Shown piece after piece: positions 1 through 7,909 of a stretch of DNA of 64,000 bases; positions within the stretch are counted from its first letter, which is position 1, and every line of letters starts with the position of its first letter. Origin of the DNA: Faecalispora anaeroviscerum (GTDB lineage Bacteria; Bacillota; Clostridia; Oscillospirales; Acutalibacteraceae); contig NZ_CANOOQ010000001.1 in assembly GCF_947568225.1 (NCBI RefSeq), forward strand, positions 1,922,001-1,986,000, written 5' to 3'. The notes beneath the pieces are model-generated. The model did not search any database, was not told the origin of the DNA, and was given only the letters and a program-made list of their open reading frames with translations. Made by a program: the position numbers and the translations under genes.

Positions 1-420
1 GAGGCGTGTCAAGAGCGGCAAGCCAGTGCGGGCACGGAATTTTCTCACGACAATACCGGCTTTTCCCTGCACTATTCGGCAGAGAAGGAACGGCTGGTCT
101 TTTTCAGTGTTCCGTATGAAGCGGGCTGGAGCGCAACAGTAAACGGGCAGCCGGTTACCGTTGAAAAGGTAAGCGTCGGTTTTATGGCAGTCAAGGTGCC
201 TGCCGGGGAATCGGACATCCGCTTTGAATACCGCACCCCGGGCCTCATGGTGGGAATCGCTTTGTCCGGTGCGGCGCTGATTCTTTTTGTGCTGTATCAC
301 CGTCTGACCGTGCGCATGGACGGCCGCCGGCAGAAAAACCGCAAACACCGCGTATTCCGGGTCAAGCTCCCAGAGCGCAGCACGGCCACGGAAAGCGAAG
401 CCGCGGAGGAGGAATTGTAA
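1..420 (+). CDS. YfhO-family membrane protein, C-terminal fragment (5' end outside window)
   Basis: Reading frame 1 is open from the first base to a TAA at 418-420, so this is the last 139 codons of a longer gene. The visible part has the extracytoplasmic tail typical of YfhO-type proteins (VFFSVPYEAGWSATVNG, then GFMAVKVPAGESDIRFEYRTPG), followed by one membrane helix (about LMVGIALSGAALILFVLYH) and a basic, then acidic, cytoplasmic tail. YfhO proteins are large polytopic GT-C-like membrane proteins linked to glycosylation of lipoteichoic acid or other surface polymers. The TAA overlaps the ATG of the following glycosyltransferase by one base (TAATG), so the two genes are translationally coupled. 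Family assignment rests on the C-terminal motif only. Confidence 0.8.
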   Translation, partial: EACQERQASAGTEFSHDNTGFSLHYSAEKERLVFFSVPYEAGWSATVNGQPVTVEKVSVGFMAVKVPAGESDIRFEYRTPGLMVGIALSGAALILFVLYHRLTVRMDGRRQKNRKHRVFRVKLPERSTATESEAAEEEL

Positions 421-1361
421 TGTCTATTGTCTATTTTGTGATTCCCTGCTATAACGAGGAGCAGGTGCTCCCCGAAACTGTGAAACGCCTGACGGCAAAG
501 CTCAGCAGCATGATCGAAAGCGGAATCGCTTCGCCTGAAAGCCGTATGCTGTTTGTGGATGACGGCAGCCGCGACAAAACATGGGAGCTCATCGAAGGCT
601 ATCATCGCGAGAATTCGCTGGTGGGCGGAGTCAAGCTGGCACACAACCGGGGGCACCAGAACGCTCTTTTAGCGGGCCTTATGACCGCAAGGCAATACTC
701 CGACTGCGTTATCAGCCTCGATGCCGATCTGCAGGACGATATTGAGGTGCTCGACCAGTTCGTGCGCCAGTTTCAGGATGGCTGCGACGTAGTGTACGGC
801 GTGCGAAGCAAGCGCGAAACTGATACCTTTTTTAAGCGCAGCACCGCGCTGGCCTTTTACCGGATGATGAAAACGCTGGGTGTCGACCTCGTTTACAACC
901 ATGCGGATTACCGCCTGATGAGCCGTCGGGCGCTGGATGCGCTCGCAGATTACCGAGAAACGAACCTCTTTCTGCGCGGCATTGTGCCTTTGATCGGCTT
1001 TCGCAGCGGCACCGTAACGTATGAGCGGCACGAACGTTTTGCGGGCGAATCGAAATACCCGCTCAAAAAGATGATCTCCTTTGCGCTCGACGGCATCACC
1101 TCGTTCAGCGTGAAGCCTCTGAAAATTATTGCAAACCTGGGGGTTTTGGTTTCTATTTTGAGCATTCTCGGCCTGCTGTACGCCCTCATCTCTTATTTTA
1201 CCGGCAACGCTGTGGCGGGCTGGACGGCTATTGTCTGTTCCATCTGGCTTCTCGGGGGCATTCAGCTTCTGTGCATCGGCGTGCTGGGCGGTTATATCGG
1301 GAAAATCTACAACGAGGTCAAGGACAGACCCCGCTACTTAATTGAAGAAGAACTCCGCTGA
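420..1361 (+). CDS. Family 2 glycosyltransferase, DPM1/GtrB type
   Basis: A 313-residue protein with an N-terminal GT-A domain (IPCYNEEQVLPET near residue 9, FVDDGSRDKT near 47, SLDADLQDD with the metal-binding DxD near 98) and two C-terminal membrane helices (about 230-255 and 265-295). This architecture is that of polyprenyl-phosphate sugar transferases such as GtrB/CsbB, which load glucose or GlcNAc onto undecaprenyl phosphate at the inner face of the membrane. The neighbour upstream is a YfhO-type protein, and CsbB/YfhO-like pairs cooperate in glycosylating lipoteichoic acid, so a surface-polymer glycosylation pair is the likely role. The start overlaps the upstream stop by one base. The sugar donor cannot be read from sequence. 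Confidence 0.9.
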   Translation: MSIVYFVIPCYNEEQVLPETVKRLTAKLSSMIESGIASPESRMLFVDDGSRDKTWELIEGYHRENSLVGGVKLAHNRGHQNALLAGLMTARQYSDCVISLDADLQDDIEVLDQFVRQFQDGCDVVYGVRSKRETDTFFKRSTALAFYRMMKTLGVDLVYNHADYRLMSRRALDALADYRETNLFLRGIVPLIGFRSGTVTYERHERFAGESKYPLKKMISFALDGITSFSVKPLKIIANLGVLVSILSILGLLYALISYFTGNAVAGWTAIVCSIWLLGGIQLLCIGVLGGYIGKIYNEVKDRPRYLIEEELR

Positions 1362-1374
1362 GTTCGATAAATAA

Positions 1375-1404
1375 ACCGACCCGTGTAATAACGGGTCGGT
1401 TTTT
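1375..1404 (+). terminator. Rho-independent terminator after the glycosyltransferase
   Basis: A perfect 10-bp stem (ACCGACCCGT / ACGGGTCGGT) with a 6-base loop is followed by TTTT. It lies 13 bases after the glycosyltransferase stop and ends the rightward yfhO-type operon. Confidence 0.9.
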
Positions 1405-1417
1405 GTACTAGTGCGAA

Positions 1418-1451
1418 AAAAAGCTCTTTCCCTTTCGGGAAAGAGCTTTTT
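1418..1451 (-). terminator. Terminator of the PII-like gene pair, usable from both sides
   Basis: A 15-bp stem (AAAAAGCTCTTTCCC / GGGAAAGAGCTTTTT) with loop TTTC lies directly after the stop of the leftward PII-like gene. The A/T ends give a U-tract in either direction, so it also backs up the rightward terminator at 1375-1404. Confidence 0.85.
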
Positions 1452-1463
1452 GCTTTATTCAGT

Positions 1464-1832
1464 TCAGGTACCTGTTTCACGAAGCTCCTGTGCGTGCAGC
1501 TCCCGCTCCATGTCGGCTACCGGCAGACCCATCGCATCCTCAACCGGAACCGCAACCGACATGCCGTGCGCCTCGGTGCAGAATCCGCAGTTCTGGCAGA
1601 TGGCCCGCATGATGTCCTGTCTTTTCTCCCGCAGGGTTAAAATCAGAACAATTTCCTTTTCCGGGTGAATCGAGAACCCGAGGATCTTTTCGGCCTCGTG
1701 CATTCCCGCTCCGCGCGCTAACACAATGGTTCCTCCGGTGGCGCCGCCCAGCTTTGCCGCTTTCATCACCTGTTCCGAGTACCCGCGGTTGACAATGGTA
1801 ATGATCAGATTATACTGGCTCGCAGCAATCAC
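1464..1832 (-). CDS. PII-like nitrogen-regulator-family protein, distal copy
   Basis: A ferredoxin-like fold of about 122 residues with the PII opening strand (NLIITIVNRGYSEQVMKAA), a glycine-rich loop (GGATGGTIVLARG) and a second half matching PII-like proteins (EKEIVLILTLREKRQDIM). A cysteine cluster CQNCGFC follows, then an extension unlike canonical GlnB. GTG at 1832 is preferred because AAGGGGA sits at the right distance; an ATG at 1862 in frame would add 10 residues and deepen the overlap with the upstream gene. PII proteins sense nucleotides and 2-oxoglutarate and gate partner proteins; this divergent type often accompanies DUF1538 transporters, but none is in view. The partner is unknown. 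Confidence 0.8.
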   Translation of the reverse strand: MIAASQYNLIITIVNRGYSEQVMKAAKLGGATGGTIVLARGAGMHEAEKILGFSIHPEKEIVLILTLREKRQDIMRAICQNCGFCTEAHGMSVAVPVEDAMGLPVADMERELHAQELRETGT

Positions 1833-2199
1833 AGGAATTCCCCTTTCCTTTTTGAAACTCACCCGTCATAAGAGACAGAGTCTTCGACCCGCCTACACTG
1901 GAAATCGGGATTGTAAACGCAACGCCGCTGCCCGCTTTATCCAGCTGCATTTCATGCTGCAGCTTTTCCATCAGCGCCGGAACTTTCTCCGCCGGGGCAG
2001 AGCTGAGTACAATATCCTTTTCCGTTTCGCCGATCCCCAAATAATTCAGCAACTCTGAGCTGGCTGTGCCATGTCCCAGAAAGATATAGTTAAATGTTAA
2101 ATTTTCAGAATTCAAAAGCTTTGATACCTTTTCCCCTTGATGGCGGTTTACAATCGCAACGATCAAAGAAAGCTGTTTCGACAAGGCTGCATCCAACAT
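1810..2199 (-). CDS. PII-like nitrogen-regulator-family protein, proximal copy
   Basis: A 129-residue PII-like protein (LSLIVAIVNRHQGEKVSKLL, FNYIFLGHGTASSELLNYLG, EKDIVLSSAPAEKVPALMEKL) that ends in a cysteine-rich tail, CDCCEPV. ATG at 2199 is chosen because GGGAGG precedes it by about 8 bases; the open frame continues upstream without a better start. It overlaps the next gene by 23 bases (or 53 with that gene's upstream start), so the pair is translated together from the promoter at 2323-2351. Divergence from its sister suggests a heteromeric or paired sensor. Function is inferred from fold similarity only. Confidence 0.8.
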   Translation of the reverse strand: MLDAALSKQLSLIVAIVNRHQGEKVSKLLNSENLTFNYIFLGHGTASSELLNYLGIGETEKDIVLSSAPAEKVPALMEKLQHEMQLDKAGSGVAFTIPISSVGGSKTLSLMTGEFQKGKGNSCDCCEPV

Positions 2200-2322
2200 C
2201 CTTTCGTCCTCCCTTAACCCCGTCAGGGTTCTTTGCCAAAGCCGTACTCCGTAGCCCAAGGCAAGTATACTCCGCGCACGCTGTAAGCGGGGAACCCACT
2301 CCCCCTGCGCCTCCGTCGTTAC

Positions 2323-2351
2323 ATTATATAGAATTTGCTGTCTTTCGTCAA
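2323..2351 (-). promoter_or_regulatory. Sigma-A promoter of the PII-like pair
   Basis: Read leftward, TTGACG (2351-2346), a 17-base spacer and a perfect TATAAT (2328-2323). The predicted start lies about 115 bases upstream of the first PII-like gene, so the transcript has a fairly long leader. Confidence 0.8.
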
Positions 2352-2354
2352 TCC

Positions 2355-3968
2355 CTAGTCCGTTTTTCCAGCCAGCAGAAAATCAATTCCAGCCGAGTTC
2401 GGGCGGAACACGATTCCAGTCACTCCTTTTGCGCAGGCGTAATAGCTGTTTTTATAATAAATCGGGTAAAAAACAGCATGCGCACTCAGGTAATTTTCTG
2501 CCTGAAGATACGAAGAAAGCGCGGCGGCACTGCCGGACTGCTCCGCCGTAAGAAGCAGACGGTCAAAATCCGGGCTGGCAAGACGCGACGGATTTTGCGG
2601 GCTGTCGGATCGGAACACAGAAAGCAGCTTTCCGTCCCTCTCCGGGTAAATCCCGGTGAGCGCGATCTGGTAGTCGCCGGAATCTACCGCTTTTTGGAGC
2701 TCGCTTTCGGCCATGGGCTGCATGCTGAAATACTGGCCGGTCAAACGATTCCACGACACAAGCATTTCGTTGACCATTAACTTCGCCTGCTCGATATCCG
2801 GGCACAAAACCGTAACGTGTGAAAATTCCGGGTGCCCCAGTTCCTTCAGGCCTGCCTGCACCAGCGCGCCGCTCTGTGTACTTTCTTTTAGGTACCCCAC
2901 GGCAGTACCTGCCTGCTTACGGTAATTTTCACCCATTAGCATGGCCTGCGGCCCAATGATATACTCCGCCTGCTCCGCCTTTTCGGGCAGATGATTCAGC
3001 AGCTTCTGCCGTGGCAGTGCCGCTGTGAGGCCCTGGCGGATTTTTTCGTTCTGCATCAGTGAATCCTGGGTGTTAAACGCAAGGCCCCAGGTAATATCTT
3101 GAAACGAGGTGAGGGGCAGTCCCAACTTCTGCGCCTCGGCAACCTGTTGCTCCGGCAGAGCAATCGCGTCTACATTAGAGGCGGTAAGTGCCTTGATCGG
3201 GTCGGAAACATCCACATCTGAGCCGAGCATGGCAAAGATCAGTGTGGCGGGCAGAGCCGGCTGCTCCCCTTTGTAGGTATCGGAGCGAGTCAGCTTGATC
3301 TGCTTGCCGTGATCCCAGCTGTATTTTCCCCCTAAAACAAACGGGCCATTGCTTAAAATAGATTTGTATTCCAGTCCGTATTTGCCCTGCGTCTGCTGAA
3401 AGAACTTCTCATTGCAGGGCATAAACACGGTTTCGGCAGTCAGCGCCGGAAAATCCGCATATGCGTACTCCAGCTCTACCACCAGCGTTTTGTCGTTTTC
3501 GGCCCGAACACCAAGCTGCTCGGCGGGCAGAGAGCCGTCACTGATCTTGCGGGCGTTTTTCACCACATACAGCGGGCGGCAAGCCGCCGATTTTGTCTGC
3601 GGAGCCAGCGCACGGCGAAACGCGAATACAAAGTCTGACGCTGTTACCGGCTGACCGTCGGACCAAACGGCATTTTCTCGCAGATGGAAGGTAAACGCTG
3701 TTCCGGCATCGTTTGCGCTCCAGCTTTCCGCCACACCGGGTGCGGCTTTTCCATCCGAATCCAGCCTGGCCAGTCCCTCGTAAAGGGCACCGATGGTCAG
3801 AATAGCCGAAGAATCGGAGGCCACCTGCGGATCGAGCGTTTGGGGCTCCTGATCGATATAATATTGTATGGTTTTGTCCGCGGCCTCGTTCTTCTGCTGC
3901 CCGCAGGACGGGAACGCCAGCAGTATGCACGCGACAAGAAGCGCAGAAAGCAGCCTTCTCAAATTCAT
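2355..3968 (-). CDS. Peptide ABC transporter substrate-binding lipoprotein (OppA/DppA family)
   Basis: A 537-residue family 5 solute-binding protein with a lipoprotein signal peptide (LLAFPSC, lipid-anchored Cys22) and hallmark segments (YYIDQEPQTLDPQVASDSS near the mature N-terminus, VPAAP-like WSANDAGTAFTFHLRENAVWSDG near 85-105). Such proteins bind oligopeptides outside the membrane and deliver them to an OppBCDF permease. No permease or ATPase genes flank it, so it must either share a transporter encoded elsewhere or act as a sensor. ATG at 3968 is listed; a GTG at 3971 directly before it is also possible, and neither has a strong Shine-Dalgarno sequence. Confidence 0.88.
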   Translation of the reverse strand: MNLRRLLSALLVACILLAFPSCGQQKNEAADKTIQYYIDQEPQTLDPQVASDSSAILTIGALYEGLARLDSDGKAAPGVAESWSANDAGTAFTFHLRENAVWSDGQPVTASDFVFAFRRALAPQTKSAACRPLYVVKNARKISDGSLPAEQLGVRAENDKTLVVELEYAYADFPALTAETVFMPCNEKFFQQTQGKYGLEYKSILSNGPFVLGGKYSWDHGKQIKLTRSDTYKGEQPALPATLIFAMLGSDVDVSDPIKALTASNVDAIALPEQQVAEAQKLGLPLTSFQDITWGLAFNTQDSLMQNEKIRQGLTAALPRQKLLNHLPEKAEQAEYIIGPQAMLMGENYRKQAGTAVGYLKESTQSGALVQAGLKELGHPEFSHVTVLCPDIEQAKLMVNEMLVSWNRLTGQYFSMQPMAESELQKAVDSGDYQIALTGIYPERDGKLLSVFRSDSPQNPSRLASPDFDRLLLTAEQSGSAAALSSYLQAENYLSAHAVFYPIYYKNSYYACAKGVTGIVFRPNSAGIDFLLAGKTD

Positions 3969-4021
3969 CACCTGTATTATTATTTTAGTAGTTATGCCAT
4001 TTCAAAGCTCAAACTGTTTTA

Positions 4022-4055
4022 TTTCTTCCCCCCGCCCTCGGCAGTAGGAAGGAAA
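4022..4055. other. Imperfect hairpin upstream of the peptide-binding protein gene
   Basis: Pyrimidine-rich TTTCTTCC-CCCCGCC pairs imperfectly with GGCAGTAGGAAGGAAA. It lies in the leader region of the leftward lipoprotein gene. Its C-rich core resembles hairpins at 13990-14010, 38917-38943 and 52166-52206. Role unknown. Confidence 0.35.
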
Positions 4056-4135
4056 CAGCCATCCTTTTTATTTTCAATTCAATTCTAGCATGTTTCACGG
4101 GCGTTTGCAACGCGACGAAATGCCCGAAAAATGGA

Positions 4136-4171
4136 AAAAGCAGCAAGGCATTTGTTTGCTTTGCTGCTTTT
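4136..4171 (-). terminator. Terminator after the HtrA-type protease gene
   Basis: Arms AAAAGCAGCAA and TTGCTGCTTTT flank a 14-base loop, about 80 bases past the leftward protease stop. Read leftward, the stem is followed by U-rich sequence. Confidence 0.7.
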
Positions 4172-4250
4172 TGCCGTAGCGCCCGAAAACATTCCAGGAG
4201 CCGTTTTGTTCGGAAGGAAGAGAGTTTATGAAAAATCGTTGTTGGTATTA

Positions 4251-5579
4251 TCAGCTGCCGGTGGACTGAGCCAGTGTGACGGTAACCGTAAAGGTTTTGC
4301 CCGTCTTTGACCTTGTAACACTCAGCGATACGGTTTCTCCCGGCTTCTTCGCGGCAATCGCGCTGGTAAGCACAGTGCTGGAATTAATGTCTTTCCCGTC
4401 AATTTTGGTAATCACATCGCCGGCTTCAATCCCCGCCGCACTCACAGAGGGGTTTACCACGGAGGATACATAGTACCCGACCGGCAGACCGTAAAAGCGG
4501 GAAGTCATGGTATCGACAAACTGGCCGGAAATGCCGAGCATTGCGCGGTCTTTCACATAACCGTACTGCTTGAGGTCATCAACAATCGGCTTGGCATCGT
4601 CAATCGGGATTGCAAATCCGAGGCCCTCGTAGCCCTCCGCCACAATCTTGGAGGAGTTGATGCCGATCACCTGGCCGGCGGAATTGACAAGCGCGCCGCC
4701 CGAGTTGCCGGGGTTGATCGCGGCATCGGTCTGGATGCACTTCATGGTGTAGCCGTTTTCACTGTTGGTGATTTCACGGTTCAGCGCGGAAACATAACCC
4801 ATCGTTACGCTGGAGTTAAACTCCAATCCACCGGGGTTGCCAATCGCCATGACGGTATCGGCCACCTGCAAGGAGGAAGAAGAACCGAATTCAGCGGCGG
4901 TCAGACCTGTGGCCTCAATCTTAACCAGAGCCAAATCCGTTACAGTATCGCTGCCGATCAGCTTGGCCTCATAGGATTTGCCGTCGGACAAAATCACCTT
5001 CAAGGAATCCGCACCAGATACCACGTGGGCGTTCGTCACGATATACCCATCAGAGGAGGCGATGATCCCCGAGCCCTCACTGGTAGGAGAAAGAGTTGTG
5101 TCACCGCTGTCGGAGGACCTGCGCTGGGTTGACTGGCTCACCTGATAATTCTGAATGCATACCACGGAGGGAATCACTTTTTTTGCGATTTCCTGCGCCG
5201 TAAGGGTACCGGTCTTCGTCGCGGTCTGCGTTGTCATAACAGAAGAAGTCGTAGAGGTTTGGCTCGAGGAAGCGCTGCCGGAAGAAGTGCCGCCGTTTAA
5301 GGTGACATAGCCATTATTGACCAGTGCGACAAAACCGCCTACCGACCCAGCCGAAATCATCAGGCAAGCCAAGACCCCGCATAATATTTTTTTGCCTGTC
5401 CCCTTTTTGGGTGTTTTGGGTGGCTCCGGCTCCGGTGAAGAGCCGTACGAGTGGTAAGAGCTGCCGTCCCACCGAATCTGATCAGACTGCTGCGGATTGC
5501 TCCACTGGTAGCTGCTATCCGTTGTATAATTGTCGCGTTCTGCGTTATTCTGACGGTTGTAATCATCATAGGGATACAT
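4251..5579 (-). CDS. HtrA/DegP-family serine protease with PDZ domain, membrane-anchored
   Basis: A 442-residue S1C protease. It has a polar cytoplasmic N-terminus (1-60, rich in Tyr/Asn/Gln), a single membrane helix (about 64-88), a Ser/Thr-rich linker (97-125), the trypsin-like domain and one C-terminal PDZ domain (about 345-440). The catalytic triad is visible: His185 in TNAHVV, Asp215 in DLALVK, Ser293 in GNSGGA. HtrA proteins degrade misfolded exported proteins outside the membrane and are normally induced by envelope stress. The layout matches HtrA/YkdA/YvtA proteins of Firmicutes. It stands alone, with a terminator at 4136-4171 and its own leader. Confidence 0.95.
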   Translation of the reverse strand: MYPYDDYNRQNNAERDNYTTDSSYQWSNPQQSDQIRWDGSSYHSYGSSPEPEPPKTPKKGTGKKILCGVLACLMISAGSVGGFVALVNNGYVTLNGGTSSGSASSSQTSTTSSVMTTQTATKTGTLTAQEIAKKVIPSVVCIQNYQVSQSTQRRSSDSGDTTLSPTSEGSGIIASSDGYIVTNAHVVSGADSLKVILSDGKSYEAKLIGSDTVTDLALVKIEATGLTAAEFGSSSSLQVADTVMAIGNPGGLEFNSSVTMGYVSALNREITNSENGYTMKCIQTDAAINPGNSGGALVNSAGQVIGINSSKIVAEGYEGLGFAIPIDDAKPIVDDLKQYGYVKDRAMLGISGQFVDTMTSRFYGLPVGYYVSSVVNPSVSAAGIEAGDVITKIDGKDINSSTVLTSAIAAKKPGETVSLSVTRSKTGKTFTVTVTLAQSTGS

Positions 5580-5723
5580 ATCATCAGGTCCTTTCCTGTG
5601 TGGCTTGTTTCGATAGTCTTAGTATGCCAAAGGAATATGAAAAACCTATGAAATCCTCTTATCTTTTTTGTGACGGAATCGAGAAAAAAATGTGTCCGCC
5701 AGCTGAAATTAGTCTGAAAGCAT

Positions 5724-6896
5724 TCAGATACGGGCCACATTGGTGCGGCGCGCGGCCTCGGCCACGGCCTTTGCCACCTCCGGCGCGACGCGTTTGTCGA
5801 GCGGAGACGGAATGATATACTCCTGCGAAAGCTCTTCGTCGGGGATCATTCCAGCAATTGCGAATGCAGCCGCGAGCTTCATTTCGTCGTTGATGTCTTT
5901 CGCTCGAACATCCAGCGCACCGCGGAAAATTCCGGGGAAAGCCAGCAGGTTGTTAATCTGGTTTGGGTAATCGGAACGGCCCGTTCCCACTACAGCCGCT
6001 CCGGCGGCCAACGCTTCATCGGGGAATATTTCGGGTACGGGATTCGCCATCGCAAACACAATCGGCTGCTGCGCCATACTTTTCACCATCTCAGCATTTA
6101 CACAGTTCGGAGCGGAAACGCCCAGAAAGAAATCCGCGTCCTTCATCGCATCCGCCAGCGTACCTCGAAGGTGCTCGCGGTTTGTGATCTTTGCCATCTC
6201 GGCCTGCGCGGGGTTCATCCAATCCTCGCCCTCGCAGACAGCGCCATTGCGGTCACACAAAATCAGATTTTTGACGCCGAGGGACAGCAACAGCTTCGCG
6301 CAGGCGATTCCCGCGGAGCCCGCGCCGTTGACAACGCCGCGCACTGTGGCAATCTCCTTTTTTACAACCTTGAGCGCATTGATCAGCGCCGCGCCCACCA
6401 CGATCGCCGTGCCATGCTGGTCATCGTGAAACACCGGAATATCCAGCGACGCCTTCAGCCTGCGCTCAATTTCGAAGCAGCGGGGCGCGGCAATGTCTTC
6501 CAAATTAATGCCGCCGAAAGAGCCTGCCAGAAGCTCTACCGTACGCACAATCTCGTCTGTATCCTTAGAGCGGATACACAGTGGAATCGCATCCACATTG
6601 CCGAACGCCTTGAACAGCACGGCCTTTCCCTCCATAACGGGCATGCCGGCCTCCGGGCCGATATCGCCAAGACCCAGTACTGCCGTGCCATCCGTTACCA
6701 CAGCCACGATGTTGCCGCGTCGCGTGTATTCGTAGGACTTATCCACGTCCTTGCTGATCTCTTTACATGGCTCCGCCACTCCGGGAGTATAGGCAACGGA
6801 AAGATCATCTCTGGTTTCAACAGGGCAGTTCACCTGAATCTGAATCTTTCCCTTCCACTCTTTATGCTTTTTTAATGCTTCTGCTGCATAATCCAT
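5724..6896 (-). CDS. NAD(P)-dependent malic enzyme
   Basis: A 390-residue short-form malic enzyme that decarboxylates L-malate to pyruvate with reduction of NAD(P). The N-terminal catalytic part has the signature VAYTPGVAEPC near residue 35 with its catalytic Tyr, the lysine-bearing EGKAVLFKAFG near 90 and the metal-site stretch NLEDIAAPRCFEIE. A Rossmann domain follows (GAGSAGIACAKLL, about 192-204). GGAGG lies 8 bases before the ATG. A single-gene unit with a strong promoter at 6931-6958. In this citrate-fermenting organism it could link the C4-dicarboxylate pool to pyruvate, but that is inference. Cofactor preference is not resolvable by eye. Confidence 0.95.
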   Translation of the reverse strand: MDYAAEALKKHKEWKGKIQIQVNCPVETRDDLSVAYTPGVAEPCKEISKDVDKSYEYTRRGNIVAVVTDGTAVLGLGDIGPEAGMPVMEGKAVLFKAFGNVDAIPLCIRSKDTDEIVRTVELLAGSFGGINLEDIAAPRCFEIERRLKASLDIPVFHDDQHGTAIVVGAALINALKVVKKEIATVRGVVNGAGSAGIACAKLLLSLGVKNLILCDRNGAVCEGEDWMNPAQAEMAKITNREHLRGTLADAMKDADFFLGVSAPNCVNAEMVKSMAQQPIVFAMANPVPEIFPDEALAAGAAVVGTGRSDYPNQINNLLAFPGIFRGALDVRAKDINDEMKLAAAFAIAGMIPDEELSQEYIIPSPLDKRVAPEVAKAVAEAARRTNVARI

Positions 6897-6930
6897 TTGC
6901 TATTCCTCCAATTTTTGCACATTTGGTTTC

Positions 6931-6958
6931 AGTATAACATATTTTCTGCAGCTTTCAA
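6931..6958 (-). promoter_or_regulatory. Promoter of the malic enzyme gene
   Basis: Read leftward: TTGAAA (6958-6953), 16-base spacer, TATACT (6936-6931) preceded by TGT, an extended -10. The ATG is about 35 bases downstream of the -10. Confidence 0.7.
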
Positions 6959-6977
6959 GAATAGTTCCTGCAAATCC

Positions 6978-7007
6978 TTGCAAAACAAAGAAAAATATGT
7001 TTAGATA
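6978..7007 (+). promoter_or_regulatory. Probable promoter of the HAD phosphatase gene
   Basis: TTGCAA, 18-base spacer, TAGATA, about 50 bases before the ATG at 7057. It is divergent from the malic enzyme promoter. The -10 match is only moderate. Confidence 0.4.
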
Positions 7008-7056
7008 AGAATGTAAGCAATATTTCAGATACCATACAGAAAGGAGATTGCTTATC

Positions 7057-7734
7057 ATGTACCAAGCATGTATTTTTGACTTGGATGGAACACTCGCGGA
7101 TACACTCGATTCCATCGCGTATTTCGGCAACTCTGCATTAGCGCAATGCGGATACCCGGCAATTGACCGCGAAAAGTACCGTTATCTGGTTGGGAAAGGT
7201 TCGGATCTTCTGATGCGCGGAATGCTTCAGGAGGTTTCACCAAAGGGATACACGGAAGACGACGTGATGCTGCTGCGCAAAATCTATGAGAGTCTTTACG
7301 AGCAGGACCCGATGCACTTTGTAGATCAGTACACAGGTATGGAAGACATGCTGCGTGAGCTGAAAAATCATGGGATCAAGCTGGCGGTGCTTTCTAATAA
7401 GCCCCACAATATTACCTCCCGCCTGATTACGATGCTGTATTCTCCCGGGCTGTTCGATGTGTGCTACGGTCAGCGATTCCATATAGAGCGCAAGCCGTCG
7501 CCGGAAGGCGCACTGGGAATCGCAAAAGAGCTTGGTGTAGAACCGAAAAACTGTCTTTACATTGGCGACAGCAACGTAGATATGCAAACCGGTGAGGCTG
7601 CCGGGATGGATACTGTGGGCGTGCTGTGGGGATTCCGCTGCCGCAGCGAGCTGGAGCGAAGCCACGCAAAGCACGTTGTGCGCGACCCCAAAGAAATTCT
7701 GTCGATTGCGCTGGGGAAAGCCGCGGCAGACTAA
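7057..7734 (+). CDS. HAD-superfamily phosphatase, phosphoglycolate-phosphatase-like
   Basis: A 225-residue subfamily IA HAD hydrolase. Motif I is FDLDGTLAD with the nucleophile Asp7 and Asp9; motif II is LSNKP; the conserved lysine is in ERKPSPEG; motif III is GDSNVDM. The helical cap lies between about residues 15 and 85. These enzymes dephosphorylate small phosphorylated metabolites such as 2-phosphoglycolate; exact substrate cannot be inferred. ATG at 7057 is chosen over an in-frame TTG at 7048 because AAGGAG at 7041-7046 is correctly spaced only for the ATG. It is a monocistronic unit ended by the palindrome at 7758-7811. Confidence 0.9.
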   Translation: MYQACIFDLDGTLADTLDSIAYFGNSALAQCGYPAIDREKYRYLVGKGSDLLMRGMLQEVSPKGYTEDDVMLLRKIYESLYEQDPMHFVDQYTGMEDMLRELKNHGIKLAVLSNKPHNITSRLITMLYSPGLFDVCYGQRFHIERKPSPEGALGIAKELGVEPKNCLYIGDSNVDMQTGEAAGMDTVGVLWGFRCRSELERSHAKHVVRDPKEILSIALGKAAAD

Positions 7735-7757
7735 TTCACAAACATAGGAACTGAATT

Positions 7758-7811
7758 ACAGAGAAAGGGCAAGCGCCGCAGTGTACACTGCGGCGCTTGC
7801 CCTTTCTCTGT
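7758..7811 (+). terminator. Long perfect palindrome, probable terminator of the HAD gene
   Basis: A 54-base perfect palindrome with 27-bp arms and no loop, centred at 7784/7785, starts 24 bases after the stop codon. The outer part (ACAGAGAAAGGG / CCCTTTCTCTGT) gives a weak U-rich end. Extremely stable as RNA; as DNA it could extrude a cruciform. Confidence 0.75.
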
Positions 7812-7830
7812 GAAACATTCCTGTTGAGCT

Positions 7831-7856
7831 TGTAACAAATCACAATAATTACAGTT
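7831..7856 (+). promoter_or_regulatory. Candidate ECF-type promoter of the sigma factor gene
   Basis: TGTAAC (7831-7836), 16 bases, AGTT. The same TGTAACAAA box recurs upstream of the secreted-protein gene at 9194-9220, which suggests the sigma factor controls both. A separate TATAAT at 7878-7883 lacks a good -35 (TTGGTT). Confidence 0.45.
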
Positions 7857-7909
7857 GGTTTTCTCCATTGATATGGTTATAATGAAAGCAACGAGAGAGG
7901 TGATGACCA

